Assembly: GCA_013368315.1 (NCBI GenBank)
Contig: JAACJM010000167.1
Location: 62,001 to 126,000 of the forward strand
Reading direction: 5' to 3'
DNA length: 64,000 bases
Source: Tetrapyrgos nigripes
Taxonomy: Eukaryota > Basidiomycota > Agaricomycetes > Agaricales > Campanellaceae
In this document: positions 34,396 through 45,426 of the stretch, in pieces
How positions within the stretch are numbered: position 1 is the first letter of the stretch
Layout: every line of letters begins with the position of its first letter
Made by a program: the position numbers and the translations under genes
Notes under the pieces: generated by a model
What the model was told of the DNA's origin: nothing
The model's database searches: none
What the model saw: only the letters and a program-made list of their open reading frames with translations

Positions 34396-35370
34396 TTGTA
34401 ATTACATCCCATTCCTGAGATTACAACCAAGTAGAATTGTAGGTCTATATTGAAATATTACTTATTACAACCACCCGAGGCGGGTTTGAATGATACCAAT
34501 GTAAAATAATGATTCTACTACATTACACCGGGGGCAAATGACTACCCGGTCACATTTTGACTGGGTAAGACCCGGTTGAGACCCGGCGCATATCCCCGAC
34601 TCCGGACCGAAGGGACAGGAGGAGGGACGTGTCCCACCGATCGATCAACAAATTCGGGTTCTGAAATTTTAAACGGCGATTCCCGCATGAGGTCATTGTT
34701 TTCAGCGTTCCATTGCCTTCTACGCTTTACCACCATGACTCTCTCGCAATGCCTCGGTCTTGCTGCCAGCGCGTGCCCATTATTCCTTGCTCAACATTGT
34801 CAGAGCTCTTGCAACTTTTGTCTGCTATCGACCTATTGCATCTCCACCAGCGTGTAGTAGACCATACAGCTCTGGACAAGCAATCTAAAATATTGAGAGC
34901 TCATTTCAAAGCTGATGTTCTTGCCGAAAAGCTACTTTATTCAGAGAATTTTGTCTACAGCTTTCTTGTTTGCTCACGAATATGAAGCAAAGTGTCAAGT
35001 AATGGACCGCGCTTTCAGTGAGGGCTTTTGTCGTCTGTTCGGTGAAAAGGTTTTATATTCAATGGTTCAGTCTGGGTGCTGTCAGAACCAATCAATTCAT
35101 TCCAACTCCAGATGTAACCAACAATCATCACAAATCCTAATTTTTGATCCCATTGATTTGTATTGATTGCAGTTTTTGGAGGAATGAGATTGGTGGCCTG
35201 AGTTTGAAGACATGGAGAGTAATGGTCCTATACTGCGGAGTGTTAATTGGTCAATTGCGTGGGCTGCTTTATGGTGTATGAGTGGAAATGTTTTTGGAGC
35301 TACACTGCTAGTAGTGAGTACTAGTACTGTCAGGGTCCAGGGAACTTGCATATACGTCTGACCCAGTTTA
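34396..35370 (+). other. Unrecognised region with one ORF
   Basis: A 91-codon frame at 34713-34985 reads SCCQRVPIIPCSTLSELLQL, then LLSAIDLLHLHQRVVDHTAL and ILRAHFKADVLAEKL. It is helical in character but I cannot place it in a family, and the frame is closed by stops on both sides. The rest (35000-35370) has only stops in all frames; it directly precedes the copia 3 target site AACAC (35370-35374). Confidence 0.25.
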
Positions 35371-35374
35371 ACAC

Positions 35375-35609
35375 TGTTGGAATTAAATGATAACGATCAA
35401 GCTACTAAGTTACTATGCATACGGCATCAATCAAGTACTACGGACATACGGTCAAATGATCATACAGATATACTTAAACTATTTATATTATTATACTACT
35501 CTGATTAATGATATATACTTGAGAGTGAAGCGAGATACGTTCGCACGCTCTTACCCCCCATTTTGTGACTCTCACTAAGATTTCTCGCTCAGATAACCTA
35601 AGTCTAATA
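35375..35609 (+). repeat. 5' LTR of copia 3
   Basis: 235 bp. It differs from the 3' LTR at eight positions, all transitions. At least four of these lose a CpG in the 3' LTR (for example ATACGTTCGCACG against ATATGTTCACACG). Confidence 0.95.
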
Positions 35610-35621
35610 GGTTATGGGCCC
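35610..35621 (+). promoter_or_regulatory. Copia 3 primer-binding site
   Basis: GGTTATGGGCCC, directly after the LTR, is complementary to the initiator tRNA-Met anticodon arm. Confidence 0.75.
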
Positions 35622-35989
35622 CGCCTAGCTTGCTATAACTTCGATAAACACTTGTTCTACTCTGCTTTACTCTCTACTCGTACTCTGTTCCTGGACTAGT
35701 ATATGACTAGTTGACAAACTCGATCTCAAGGATCAGCCCCAGATATCCCACTTCCTACTACCAGTCGCCACTCTAGTGCACACCCTTCTGGTACCCAAAC
35801 TCCTACTCCACCCATATCATCTACTTCACAATCACAACCACTTGATCCTCTCATCCAAAACCCTCTTCCATTCGCACTTGATCCCATTATGTCTGATGCT
35901 GGCGAAAATACTAGGACTGATGTCTGGGATACTGTCCCTACTCATCATCATCTCCTCCATCTACCCCTACTTCGTCAGTCGCATTATCT

Positions 35990-38900
35990 ATGCCTGAAAA
36001 TACAAACCCCAACTATGTGATGCCGCTCAGCGACATCAACAAAGCTTTTGATTCCCTGACAGTTCTTACTGGCAGTGAAAATTGGAAGATGTGGTACTTT
36101 CACGTTAATAGTGCTTTACAGGTGATTCGTCACCAACACTTTAAAAGTTCCGGGTTACATCCTGGTAATACTGTCAAACTAGCTTGTTTTAACGCTATTA
36201 CAGGCAAGATTGATGATAAAATCATGATCCACTACATCGAAGAGTCGGATGCGATAGAGCTTATAAAGAAGCTCAAGCAACGTTTCGACCCTTCATCCAC
36301 AGTTCAAGAGTCTAACGAAGCTGTGGAAACTCTTCAACTTACGTAAACCAGTCTGGGAGTTTGATAAGCTCCTCAACGAAGCTCAGGATCTGTGGGCTTC
36401 TATCAAGAAGAGAGACATAGATGTCTCGGATCAAGTCTTTTACTCAGCTCTAGTGGGGATTATTCCTCCACACTATCACTTTGTTTGCAGTTCTTACGAA
36501 GCAACTGTGGATGCAGCTGCAGCTACATGGGATGCCACTACTGCAGCTGAAGGGGAGAAACCCGTATACAGAGCTGTCGACCTCATTGCGCAGCTAAAGA
36601 AGGAATTCACTAACTATCGTTTGAGCAATGCTCGAACGTATCCTTCGAAGAAGTCCAGTGTAGCACTAGTCAAGGCGGTGCTCAACGATCGGACAAGTCA
36701 AAAGGGGAACATGGCTAACGCCGCAGCGCCGTACCAGAAGCCTTCTGATGGCAAAAAGGATCAGAAGTGCTTCAACTGCAACAAGATGGGTCATACGACC
36801 CAGACGTGCCCAGAACCGTGGACTGAAAAGTCCAAAGAAGCTATGAAGAAGAAAGGGATTACTAAACAATCCAACAAAGGCAAGACCAAGGAGAATGCAT
36901 CAGTTGCCATCTCCATGCCTGCGTCTTCTTCTTCTCAAATTGCGACTACGTCAACTTCGCAATCGGACTGGGTACAGTCGATTTCTTCGGGCGACGTTGA
37001 GATGGAAGACTCAGAGACTCCGGTGAGTCATCATATTTCCCTACCTGCTTTTACCGCGATCTCTGACCAAGATCATACGTATATCATTGATTCTGGTGCT
37101 ACTATACACTGTACACCGTATGTTAACTTACTTTTTAACGTTCATACTACGCCTGCCATAACTTTAACTGTTGCCAATTCAGAGCATCTAGATCTTCGAT
37201 TAGCAGGCGATATGCGGGTAGAAGTTAGGAAGGACAATGGTGAGTCTTCATTGATCACTCTTAAAAATGTATACTATAACTCAAAACTTCCGTTTACTTT
37301 AATCAGTATTTCACAAAAAGCGGACTATACTTTTACTTTTCATGATCATTTATGTACAATACGTAATGACAAGGACAATTTCATTGGCGTTATACACGAG
37401 AGCGCCAAACTTTACTCCATCACAACTAAAAAATTGAGTGATAATGTTGCTACTTTAAGTTTATATGAACTTCACAAACAAATTGGTCATATGAGTTATA
37501 CAAATCTAAAAACATTACTAAAAACAGATAAATCTATTATTACAATCATTATTGATGATTGGACAATAACTCAATGCAAAGACTGCATCATCAATAATAT
37601 ACATAGACTTTCTGTTCCGAAACAACGTACTTCAGAATTAGCAGAAAACTTCGGAGACCATTTTCATATTGATATATTTGGTCCATTACGAACTGCCTCT
37701 ATTGAAGGCTACAAATACTGGTTAACCATCGTCGACGACTGTACGTGTTGGTTAATATTATCTCCACTTAAAACAAAAGACGAAGCCTATACCCAATGGG
37801 TTACATTTACTACTGAACTATTTACGCAATATGGTATCAAAGTTAAAATTCTACAATCAGACAACGATGCCGTATTTACTTCGGGTGCATTCAAAAACTA
37901 CCTGAAAGCACAAGGTACAATTGCATGTTATACAGTTCATGACACGCCTCAGCAAAATGGAGTTGCTGAAAACATACATCAACATATCATGAATGGTATT
38001 CGTGTTAATCTGCATACTGGAAAACTACCTAATCGTTTATGGTGGCATGCAGGACTTTATACTATGTACATACTTAATAGATCTCCGAAAACTGCATTAA
38101 AAATGCAAACTCCCTATTTTAAACGTTACGGTGTTAACGCAAACTTAGACAATCTACATAGCTTTGGTACACCTTGCATTGTATATGACGAAGCAAGAAC
38201 TAGTAAACTAACTCCTAAAGGAAAACGTGGAGTTTGGTTAGGCTTTGACAATCATTCAAAAGGCCATTATGTCTACTTTGGTACTAAAGTGAATGTAGAA
38301 CGCAACTTGCAATTCTTAACGTCCAAATCGCAAGTTGAAGGGGAGTTACAAAACAAAAATCAAGAACCATTAGAAACTACAGAAGAAAATACAAATGAAA
38401 CTCCAACTTCTCAGGAACACGAACCTGAACCAATGGATGTCGACGAAGACGAAACTAAACAACCTGATGGCCCAAGACGATCAAAAAGGATCTGAGAAGC
38501 CAGAGGTTTACTCTACGATGAAGTTGAACAAAACATTGCTTTCTTCTTAACAGAATTCAATGTTTACTACGCTGATAACGTTGGCGATCCAATTTCATTT
38601 AAGGATGTACTCAATCATCCACAACGTGATGCATGGTTTGATTCCATGAAAGCTGAGATAGAATCTCTAGAAAGTCTAGGAACCTGGGAATACGTCAAAC
38701 CTCCTGCTGATGTGAATATCATTGGTTCCAGATTTGTCTACAAAACTAAGTACGAACTTGGCAAACAGACCAAATTGAAATCTAGACTAGTAGCACAAGG
38801 CTTTAGTCAACAAGAAGGCATTGATTACTACGCAAATGATATCTTTGCCCCTGTAGCACGCATGAGCAGTACACGTTTTATACTTGCTCTTGCAGCTTCA

Positions 38901-40160
38901 TTAGACTATGAAACTACTCAGATTGATATTAAATCTGCCTATCTTTACGGAAACGTTACTGACGAGGAAACATTATACCTTCGTCCACCTCTGGGTAATT
39001 TACTACCTAACTTACCTGAAGGCTACGTACTGAAACTCAGAAAGACTCTATATGGGCTGAAACAAGCTGGTCGTCGATGGTATGAAAAATTATGCAATAT
39101 TCTCATAAAGTTACTAGGACTTAAGAAGTCTACTTACGATAATGCGGTATTCTACTGATATCATGAGAATAAACTCATTTTAATACTATCTTGTCACGTC
39201 GATGACATTACTTTATGTACTATCAACAAAGCTACTGCACAAGCTTTTGTTACTGCACTTAGTGGACACAGCCAAGTCACTGACGGTGGAGAAATCCACT
39301 GGATTCTCGGTATGGAAATTCAACGAGATAGGAATAATCATACTATTAAACTCCGTCAGAAACATTACATTGAGAATATTCTCAAACGATACAATTTTGA
39401 CCAATTACATGCACGCCGTACACCTATGCTACCCGGGCAAAATCTTAGCCCTAGACCTGGGAGTGAACCGCAATGGGACGCCGCTGCCATTAAACACTAT
39501 ATGTCACTAGTCGGTGGTTTACGATATGTCGCTGACTGCACTAGGCCAGACATTGCATATTGTACTGGTCAACTAGCAAGATACCTTAATGATCCAGGTG
39601 AAGAGCATTATGCTGCAGCTAAACAATGCTATCTTTATCTAAAAGGAACTTGCGATTACTGGCTCAACCTAGGGAGCCCTACTATTACTTCTACTTATGG
39701 ATTTGCCGACTCTGATGGTATGTCCACGTATGGCAATAAACCAATCATGGGCTATGCATTCAAATTTGCTGAATCGCTTATTTCTTGGTCAAGTAAGCGA
39801 GGCACACTGGTAACTTTATCAGTTACTGAGGCTGAACTATGCGCACTCGCACATGCCTCACAAGAAGCTATTTATTTGAAAGGTTTTATAGAAGAAATTC
39901 TAAATGCCGAACAGGAGCCAGTACTTATCAACTCAGATAGTGCATCTACTTTGGCAATTATACGTGCTCCTGAAGAACAACATACTCAGAGAACTAAGCA
40001 TTTCAATATCCATAAAAACTTCCTTACTGATCGGATACATCAACAATACATACAAGTTAAACATGTATCAACTAATGATCAACTTGTGGATATACTTACG
40101 AAAGCTCTCTCCGCTGATAAGATCAAGCGTTTCTCCCGACTACTAGGGATATCTGCTTGA
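35990..40160 (+). pseudogene. Copia 3 gag-pol, nearly intact
   Basis: Gag begins at 35990 (MPENTNPNYVMPLSDINKAF; GSENWKMWYFHVNSALQVI). One extra base near 36339 shifts the frame, which resumes KPVWEFDKLLNEAQDLW. The CCHC knuckle CFNCNKMGHTTQTC is near 36768. The protease is YIIDSGATIHCT (about 37081). The pre-integrase pair is HKQIGH..CKDC. Integrase D-D-E sits in FHIDIFGPL, LQSDNDAVF and NGVAENIHQ (37660-37985). A stop TGA at 38493 precedes the RT: FVYKTKYELGKQTKLKSRLV, then TLYGLKQAGRRWYEKL, with the catalytic box CHVDDI (usual YVDD with Y changed to H) near 39193, after a second TGA at 39156. RNase H has GFADSDGMSTYGNKPIMGYA and VTEAELCALAHASQEAIYLK, and the protein ends at 40158-40160. 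Both stops are one transition from CGA or TGG. Confidence 0.9.
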
Positions 40161-40167
40161 AGGGGAG

Positions 40168-40402
40168 TGTTGAAATTAAATGATAACGATCAAGCTACTA
40201 AGTTACTATGCATACGGCATCAATCAAGTACTGCAGACATACGGTCAAATGATCATATGGATATACTTAAACTATTTATATTATTATACTACTCTGATTA
40301 ATGATATATACTTGAGAGTGAAGCGAGATATGTTCACACGCTCTTACCCCCCATTTTGTGACTCTCACTAAGATTTCTCACTCAGATAACCTAAGTCTAA
40401 TA
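40168..40402 (+). repeat. 3' LTR of copia 3
   Basis: 235 bp, directly preceded by the purine tract GAAGGGGAG (40159-40167) and followed by the AACAC target duplication. Confidence 0.95.
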
Positions 40403-40605
40403 AACACCGTGACCGAATGACTTGATTTTTGAACCTCAACTTGGGCTTACAACGGAGTCGGGGACTGGCGCACAAGTTGCGCCGTTAAGAATCCAGTTAC
40501 TGACCCAATTCATGATTGTGGGAACACAACTTCGAGCGCGCGTGTCCTATCAGTCCAGCACAGGTCATATGGTCATACACAAGTCATAGAGTCCTATTCT
40601 ATAGA
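40403..40605. other. Gap between copia 3 and Helentron-like copy C
   Basis: 203 bases, no gene seen. It starts with the AACAC target copy and is what followed 35374 before the copia insertion. Confidence 0.3.
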
Positions 40606-41032
40606 CTGGGGAAAGGTGCCACTGCTTCACATGGCAAATTACGAGGCCCATTATTGGATTAATAAAATGGTTTCATATGCAGTAAAAAATCAGATAAAGC
40701 CCAATATCTCAATGTAACAACGCCTTCAATTATAAATGACCTTGGATTGGGTGGAGGAAGCCATAGTGATTCAGAGAGCGGCTCTTGGTGACTTTCGACG
40801 GCTACTGAAGGAAGGAAAACATGTCTGAAGCTCGTTGTGGTTGGGCCTGTAGTCGTTGACAGTGGAGGGAAAGGACTTATGACGTACTCACATCGTATCA
40901 AGCGTCAGTTGAAATGGCAGTGTTCAGGCACTTCGGAGTGCTGAGGTGGCGTGTAAAAGTTAGAACCCATGAGAATCTTTGGTACTCAATTGGGGGGTCG
41001 ACATAAGTTAACTCGGCCTAAAGGGCCTCGTA
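40606..41032 (-). mobile_element. Helentron-like non-autonomous element, copy C
   Basis: On the minus strand it begins TACGAGGCCCTTTAGG, CCGAGTTAACTTATGTCGAC, and ends GGGCCTCGTAATTTG, hairpin GCCATGTGAAGCAGTGGC, ACCTTTCCCCAG. A T flanks each end. Its ends are nearly identical to copies A and B, but most of the interior is not shared. Confidence 0.6.
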
Positions 41033-41707
41033 ATATGGTACTTTCAAGCGCTATGAAACTGTATAGTAGGTCTGGGTACTACAAAAAAGTTGGGCTTTTG
41101 ATAGGATGTGATGGACATGTCTGCCTGCGCGGAATATTTCAGTTGATGTTGAAGCAACTTGAAACAAGCAAAAGCCTGCGTATGGCGCCAGCGAAAGAGA
41201 TAGGAGCCACTTGCAGCACCTATACAGGGTACGCAGCATTGTCCCAGTTGTGGCCATAAACTATAGACGAGAGCATGAACTTGATTGAATACATCAGTCG
41301 ACGACTACGAAGGACAAGTCAGCGACTATCAATAATCCTGACACTTCCAAAACTGTTATTCAATCCTAACTCCAGGTGGAGCATGCTCCCAGGTGCAAGG
41401 AGTTGTTTGAAGTTCTAGGTATGCGGTCTAAAAAGAATATTACTATCATCATGAAGGAGAGAGAACATATGGGAATGTCTTATCTTCATCTTACCTAAGA
41501 GATATACCTAATATAGAAGGAGGGGGGAGGGGGTACTCTGTGTGGTGGCAAAAGTTTTTCGACCCTATGTATATTATTTCACCCCTTGCTCATTATCGTG
41601 CCACGTGCAGTGATGGCACACATTTCCCTCACTATCATTATGTGTAGAATATTGTATAGTATACCCATAGTTTGTCCTTGTTCCTTTGTTCTTTCAATCT
41701 TTCTGTA
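41033..41707. other. Gap between elements C and F
   Basis: No gene can be supported. An open frame at 40969-41259 crosses the end of element C and shows no family features. Confidence 0.3.
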
Positions 41708-42390
41708 TGAAAGGGATGTAGGCCAACGCTGTGCGTGGCGAGTACGAGGCCACAGGGTTTACCTCAGACTAAATAGCCATTAAACTTTATTCTCATTTCC
41801 TGTATAAACATATAGAACCACTAAAGCACTTTTCTAGGTGGGACTGAAAACAATTTTGAATGAAGGCACTAGCTTCAGCGCGTAAGAGCCAATCTGTTGC
41901 CTTGTGGCGGTTGGTCTCTGGTAGAAAAGTTCCGTACAAAAGATCTTCCAGTCTCAATTGCCAAAAGTCGCCTAATTCGTATTGAATGAGGTTATGCGGG
42001 GCGTGATATTGATGTACGAAGTGGTCATGCGCGTCCATAGTACAGAGCATAGCAACTTTGCCTAGTAAGAGTTCGATGATAGTCTTTACATGAACGGATT
42101 TATTTTTTTGTTTTTTCGGCGCAGAGTTGTCTAGATTGAAATGCAAGTGGTACAGGCAAGGTACAAGTCTATTAGAGACAGTTTTTGAAGAAGTTCAATG
42201 TAACTTTCCATTGATAGTGACAGAAAACGGGGGCAAGTACTCGCAGCGCGATGAAGGGAGTCGGCGATTTCCACTTGGAGCTGGCCGTCGAAATTCAAAC
42301 ACTATTCGGCCACACAGCATGATGTCATTCGGTTGGACACTCCTCCCTTCAGTCGGAGTTGGGGACTCAGCCTCATTCTTCGGTCTCATA
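41708..42390 (-). mobile_element. Helentron-like non-autonomous element, copy F
   Basis: On the minus strand it begins TATGAGACCGAAGAATGAGG and ends with GGCCTCGTAC, CGCCACGCACAG..TTGGCC and ATCCCTTTCA; T flanks each end. Its 3' ~110 bases match copy E. The interior holds a frame (42146-41793) reading HAPHNLIQYELGDFWQLRLE with no recognised family; it could be captured host sequence. Confidence 0.55.
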
Positions 42391-42734
42391 ATTCAGCCCC
42401 TGGACACCAAAGCAGAACGTGGAAGAGTGATACAATGAGCATACGCTGACACCAGAGAGGAACAGAACGACAGACGAACCAAATTTAATCCTTGCTAAGG
42501 CCTATCCGCATTACCGGGACTGCTTTCATTCTTGGACTTGGGGGTAAGAGGCCAAGCTATGCTGGGAAAAACAATTACTAACTATCTGTTCTTACAGTTA
42601 CATTCAGTTGAAATTTCTACCAAAATTTTTGGAATATGTAATGGGACCATTTGATCTGCCAACTGGGCCCATAAACATCTTTGTAACCTGTAGCAGGCTT
42701 ATTTTTGGGCTCCAAAACATAAGTGATGCCACAG
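42391..42734. other. Gap, no gene seen
   Basis: Short unrelated frames only. The right end grades into an inverted, diverged unit of the ~150-bp repeat. Confidence 0.3.
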
Positions 42735-42907
42735 TGGCCCCACAACAAAAATATATCCATAGTAGACTCCTGCACTCACATAGTCACATATCCTCCCCCT
42801 CACCCTCCACAAACTTATATCTCTACATTCAGGTCACCTATCATTTTGAGATTTACTCTCATTCTGGAGTAAAATAGCCAGAATGGGCCCACAATAAAAA
42901 CAAATTC
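42735..42907 (-). repeat. Inverted partial copy of the ~150-bp repeat
   Basis: Read on the minus strand it runs CATGAATTTGTTTTTATTGT, GGGCCCATTCTGGC, ATTTTACTCCAGAATGAGAG, ATGATAGGTGACC, GAATGTAGAGATATAAGTTT, then a GGGTGAGGGGGAGGATATGT block. This is the unit order of the array at 8370-9715, in opposite orientation 33 kb away. It ends exactly where the gypsy 2 coding sequence ends (42908-42914). Confidence 0.75.
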
Positions 42908-42913
42908 ATGCTG

Positions 42914-45426
42914 TTAGTGTCGGTAAGCTCGGGGGTGTTTCTGATGGAATTCTTCGATCATGTCTTTTACCTTGGTCAGGTTTGACGTAGGTACCCAAGT
43001 ATTCTCCGAGTCAGGGTAATCCAACCATTTGATGAGGTACTGAGTCCCTTTTCTGTTTCTGGTCGGTTTTGAGTCTAGTATCATTTCAACATCATATTCT
43101 TCATCTGCGTCTAGTAGCTCCACGGGAGGTTCGGGGTAGTTTGGTCCATGAGCGTCTGTCTCAATGTACGGCGTTAATAGGGAAGCGTGGAAGACGGGGT
43201 GTATGTGCCAGGTCGTTGGTAATTTCAATTTGTAGTTAACCTGGCTGATTACCTCAATGATCTCGAATGGGCCATGACGACGATCGGACAACTTAGCTTT
43301 TGGTCTTGTTGTCTTCAGGTTTTTTCCATCGAGTAGTACCTTATCTCCGATCTTGTATCCTGTCCAGGACATGGAATGGTTTCCATGTTGTGCTTTCATT
43401 GTTTTGGCAGCCGATGTCAGGCTTGCTTTAAGTTCGTCCCTGAGCTGGTTGAGGTTTTCGAGTCGTTCCTCTACCGTTGGTAGGTTAGAGGCTGGGTTGA
43501 ATGATGGGAAGAAACGTGGTTGGTATCCGTGTAGGAGCTCGAATGGAGATTTTCCTGTTGCCGAATGGATTCTGGTGTTATGACTGAATTCAGCGTAAGG
43601 TAGATAATCCACCCAGTCTTCTTGTCGGTAGTTACAGAAGATGCGTAGGAACTGCTCCAATTCTTGATTGTATCGCTCCGACTCTCCGTCGGTCTGTGGG
43701 TGGTAAGCAGTACTGAGGGCTGAAGTTATGCCTAGCTTCTCATGGATCGCGGCCATGACCTTGCTAGCGAACTGTGGTCCCCGGTCGGATATCATTTTGT
43801 CCCACAGTCCGTACCGCCGCCAAGTGTTGTTAAGTAGCAGATTAACAGTACCGTCACTGTCAATTGTTTTTGTACACGGTGATATGATGACCGTTTTCGT
43901 TGACTTGTCAACTGTGACGTGAATCGCATTGAACCCTTTACATTCGGGAAGATCCGTGATGAAGTCGGTGGTGGTAGTCCCAAGGGGGCGTTCTGGAATT
44001 TCGGTGGGAATTAAGGGGATCCGAGTGGGATGGTTGTTAGTCTTCGTTGCCTGGCATTTGGCGCAACCAGCTACGTAGTTTCTGACGAAGACTGACATTC
44101 CTGGCCACCAAAATTCTCTGCTGACTAGTTCGTAAGTCTTGTATCGTCCGGGGTGTCCTGCTGCTAGGGAGTCGTGGTGTAGTTTTACGATTTCCCGTCG
44201 AAGATCGTTGTCTGCTGGTACGTAAATTTTGCCTCGGAATAGGATGATTCCATCTTCGTAGTTCCATTCCTGTAGATTCTTTGCCAGCGAACATGGTCCG
44301 TTTCGTAGGATGACATCTAAGGCACTTACTACCTTGAGGTCCCTCTTGGGGCAGTCCTTGATTCTCCGTCGTAGTTCTACGTCTCCTATAGCAGTTACTG
44401 TTCCTTGTCTAGTTGCTCGGATTCGGAAAAATTTGGGGTCGAGGAGGATTCTGTCGGTGTTGTCGTTCTCGGTCCCGACTTTGTGGTCTGGTTGTCTAGA
44501 CAACAGGTCAGCTTTATTGAGACTTCCTGGTTTATGTTGGAGAGAAAACTCAAATCGTGTAAGGAACAACGCCCATCATGCTTGTCGTCGACTGAGTTTT
44601 TGGGCAATCTGGAAATACTCCAAGTTCCTGTGGTCGGTGAAGATTTCGGTAGAATGGGGGGCTCCCTCCAAATAGTGTCTCCATGCTTCCAGTGCTCGTA
44701 TGATTGCCAGTAGTTCTTTGTTGTGGATGTCATAGTTTCGTTCAGTCTCTGAGAGGGACTTGGAGATGTAGGCGACTGGGTGCCATCGATTGTCTTCCCC
44801 AGTTTGCATAAGTATTCCCCCCGTTGCGTAGTCTGATGCGTCTACTTCCACTCGGTATGGCTTCGTGTGGTCTGGCATCAGTAAAACGGGTTTGGATGTG
44901 AAGGCCGTTTTGAGGGATCGGAAGGCTTTTTCGGCCTCTGTTCCCCAGTTCCAGTGGTTGTCCTTCCTCGTCAGATCGAAGAGGGGCCGCGCGATTTTCG
45001 AAAAGTCTTTGATGAAACGTCTGTAGAAATTTCGTCTTGGGTGTAGATTCGTAGTTTTTGAATGGTGTAGTGCCTTACCCATCCCATCACGTTTTCTGAT
45101 CCGTCGACGTTTCGAACTGGAAATGGTTTTTCTAGGGGGATGCGATTGAGATGATGTTTTTGGGCGAAGGCGTCATTAATGATGATTCCCTCTGCTCCAC
45201 TGTCTAGCAGAGCGGTTGCGTCGATTTTTCGTCCAGTTATTTTTCCGATCAATTCAGTTTTAAGCTCTATTGAGGGGGTCTGTTGGTTTCGAGTGATTGC
45301 CGTGATTCTTAATTCAGATGGGGATCGTGGCTTACGAAAGGGTATAAGGCTCGTGTATTGCCTGTGTTTTACTGGTATATATGTCCATGTTCCTCCTCCC
45401 GACGACGTGGCAGGGGAGGTATTCAA
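42914..45426 (-). pseudogene. Ty3/gypsy pol with chromodomain (gypsy 2)
   Basis: The protease starts near 45300 with ALLDSGAEGIIIN. At about 45040 it passes into the RT connection region (FYRRFIKDFSKIARPLFDLT), so the RT catalytic part is missing. RNase H has YRVEVDASDYATGGILMQTG and YDIHNKELLAIIRALEAWRH with TDHRNLEYF. One TGA (44578-44576) interrupts it at SRRQA, after which the same frame continues LTRFEFSLQHKPGSLNKADL. The integrase zinc site is HHDSLAAGHPGRYKT..CAKCQ. The D-D-E core is TTTDFITDLP, ISDRGPQFAS and YHPQTDGESERYN. The C-terminus has VNYKLKLPTTWHIHPVFHAS and a chromodomain (DVEMILDSKP, YLIKWLDYPDSENTWVPTSN), ending at 42914. Chromodomain gypsy elements target chromatin. Only one stop and one deletion break it. 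Confidence 0.9.

Larger units (their letters stand above)
35375..40402 (+). mobile_element. Complete Ty1/copia retrotransposon (copia 3)
   Basis: It has identical-length LTRs of 235 bp (35375-35609 and 40168-40402; start TGTTG, end TCTAATA) and AACAC on both outer sides (35370-35374, 40403-40407). A primer-binding site abuts the 5' LTR and the purine tract GAAGGGGAG precedes the 3' LTR. The interior encodes gag, protease, integrase, RT and RNase H in one order, broken by only one frameshift and two stops. It is the most complete mobile element of the window. A solo LTR of the same family lies at 53718-53952. Confidence 0.95.

Noticed and set aside
34713..34985. ORF as a Helitron-associated gene
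   Set aside because: It lies outside copy B and shows no Rep or helicase motif; only a vague helical pattern supports it.
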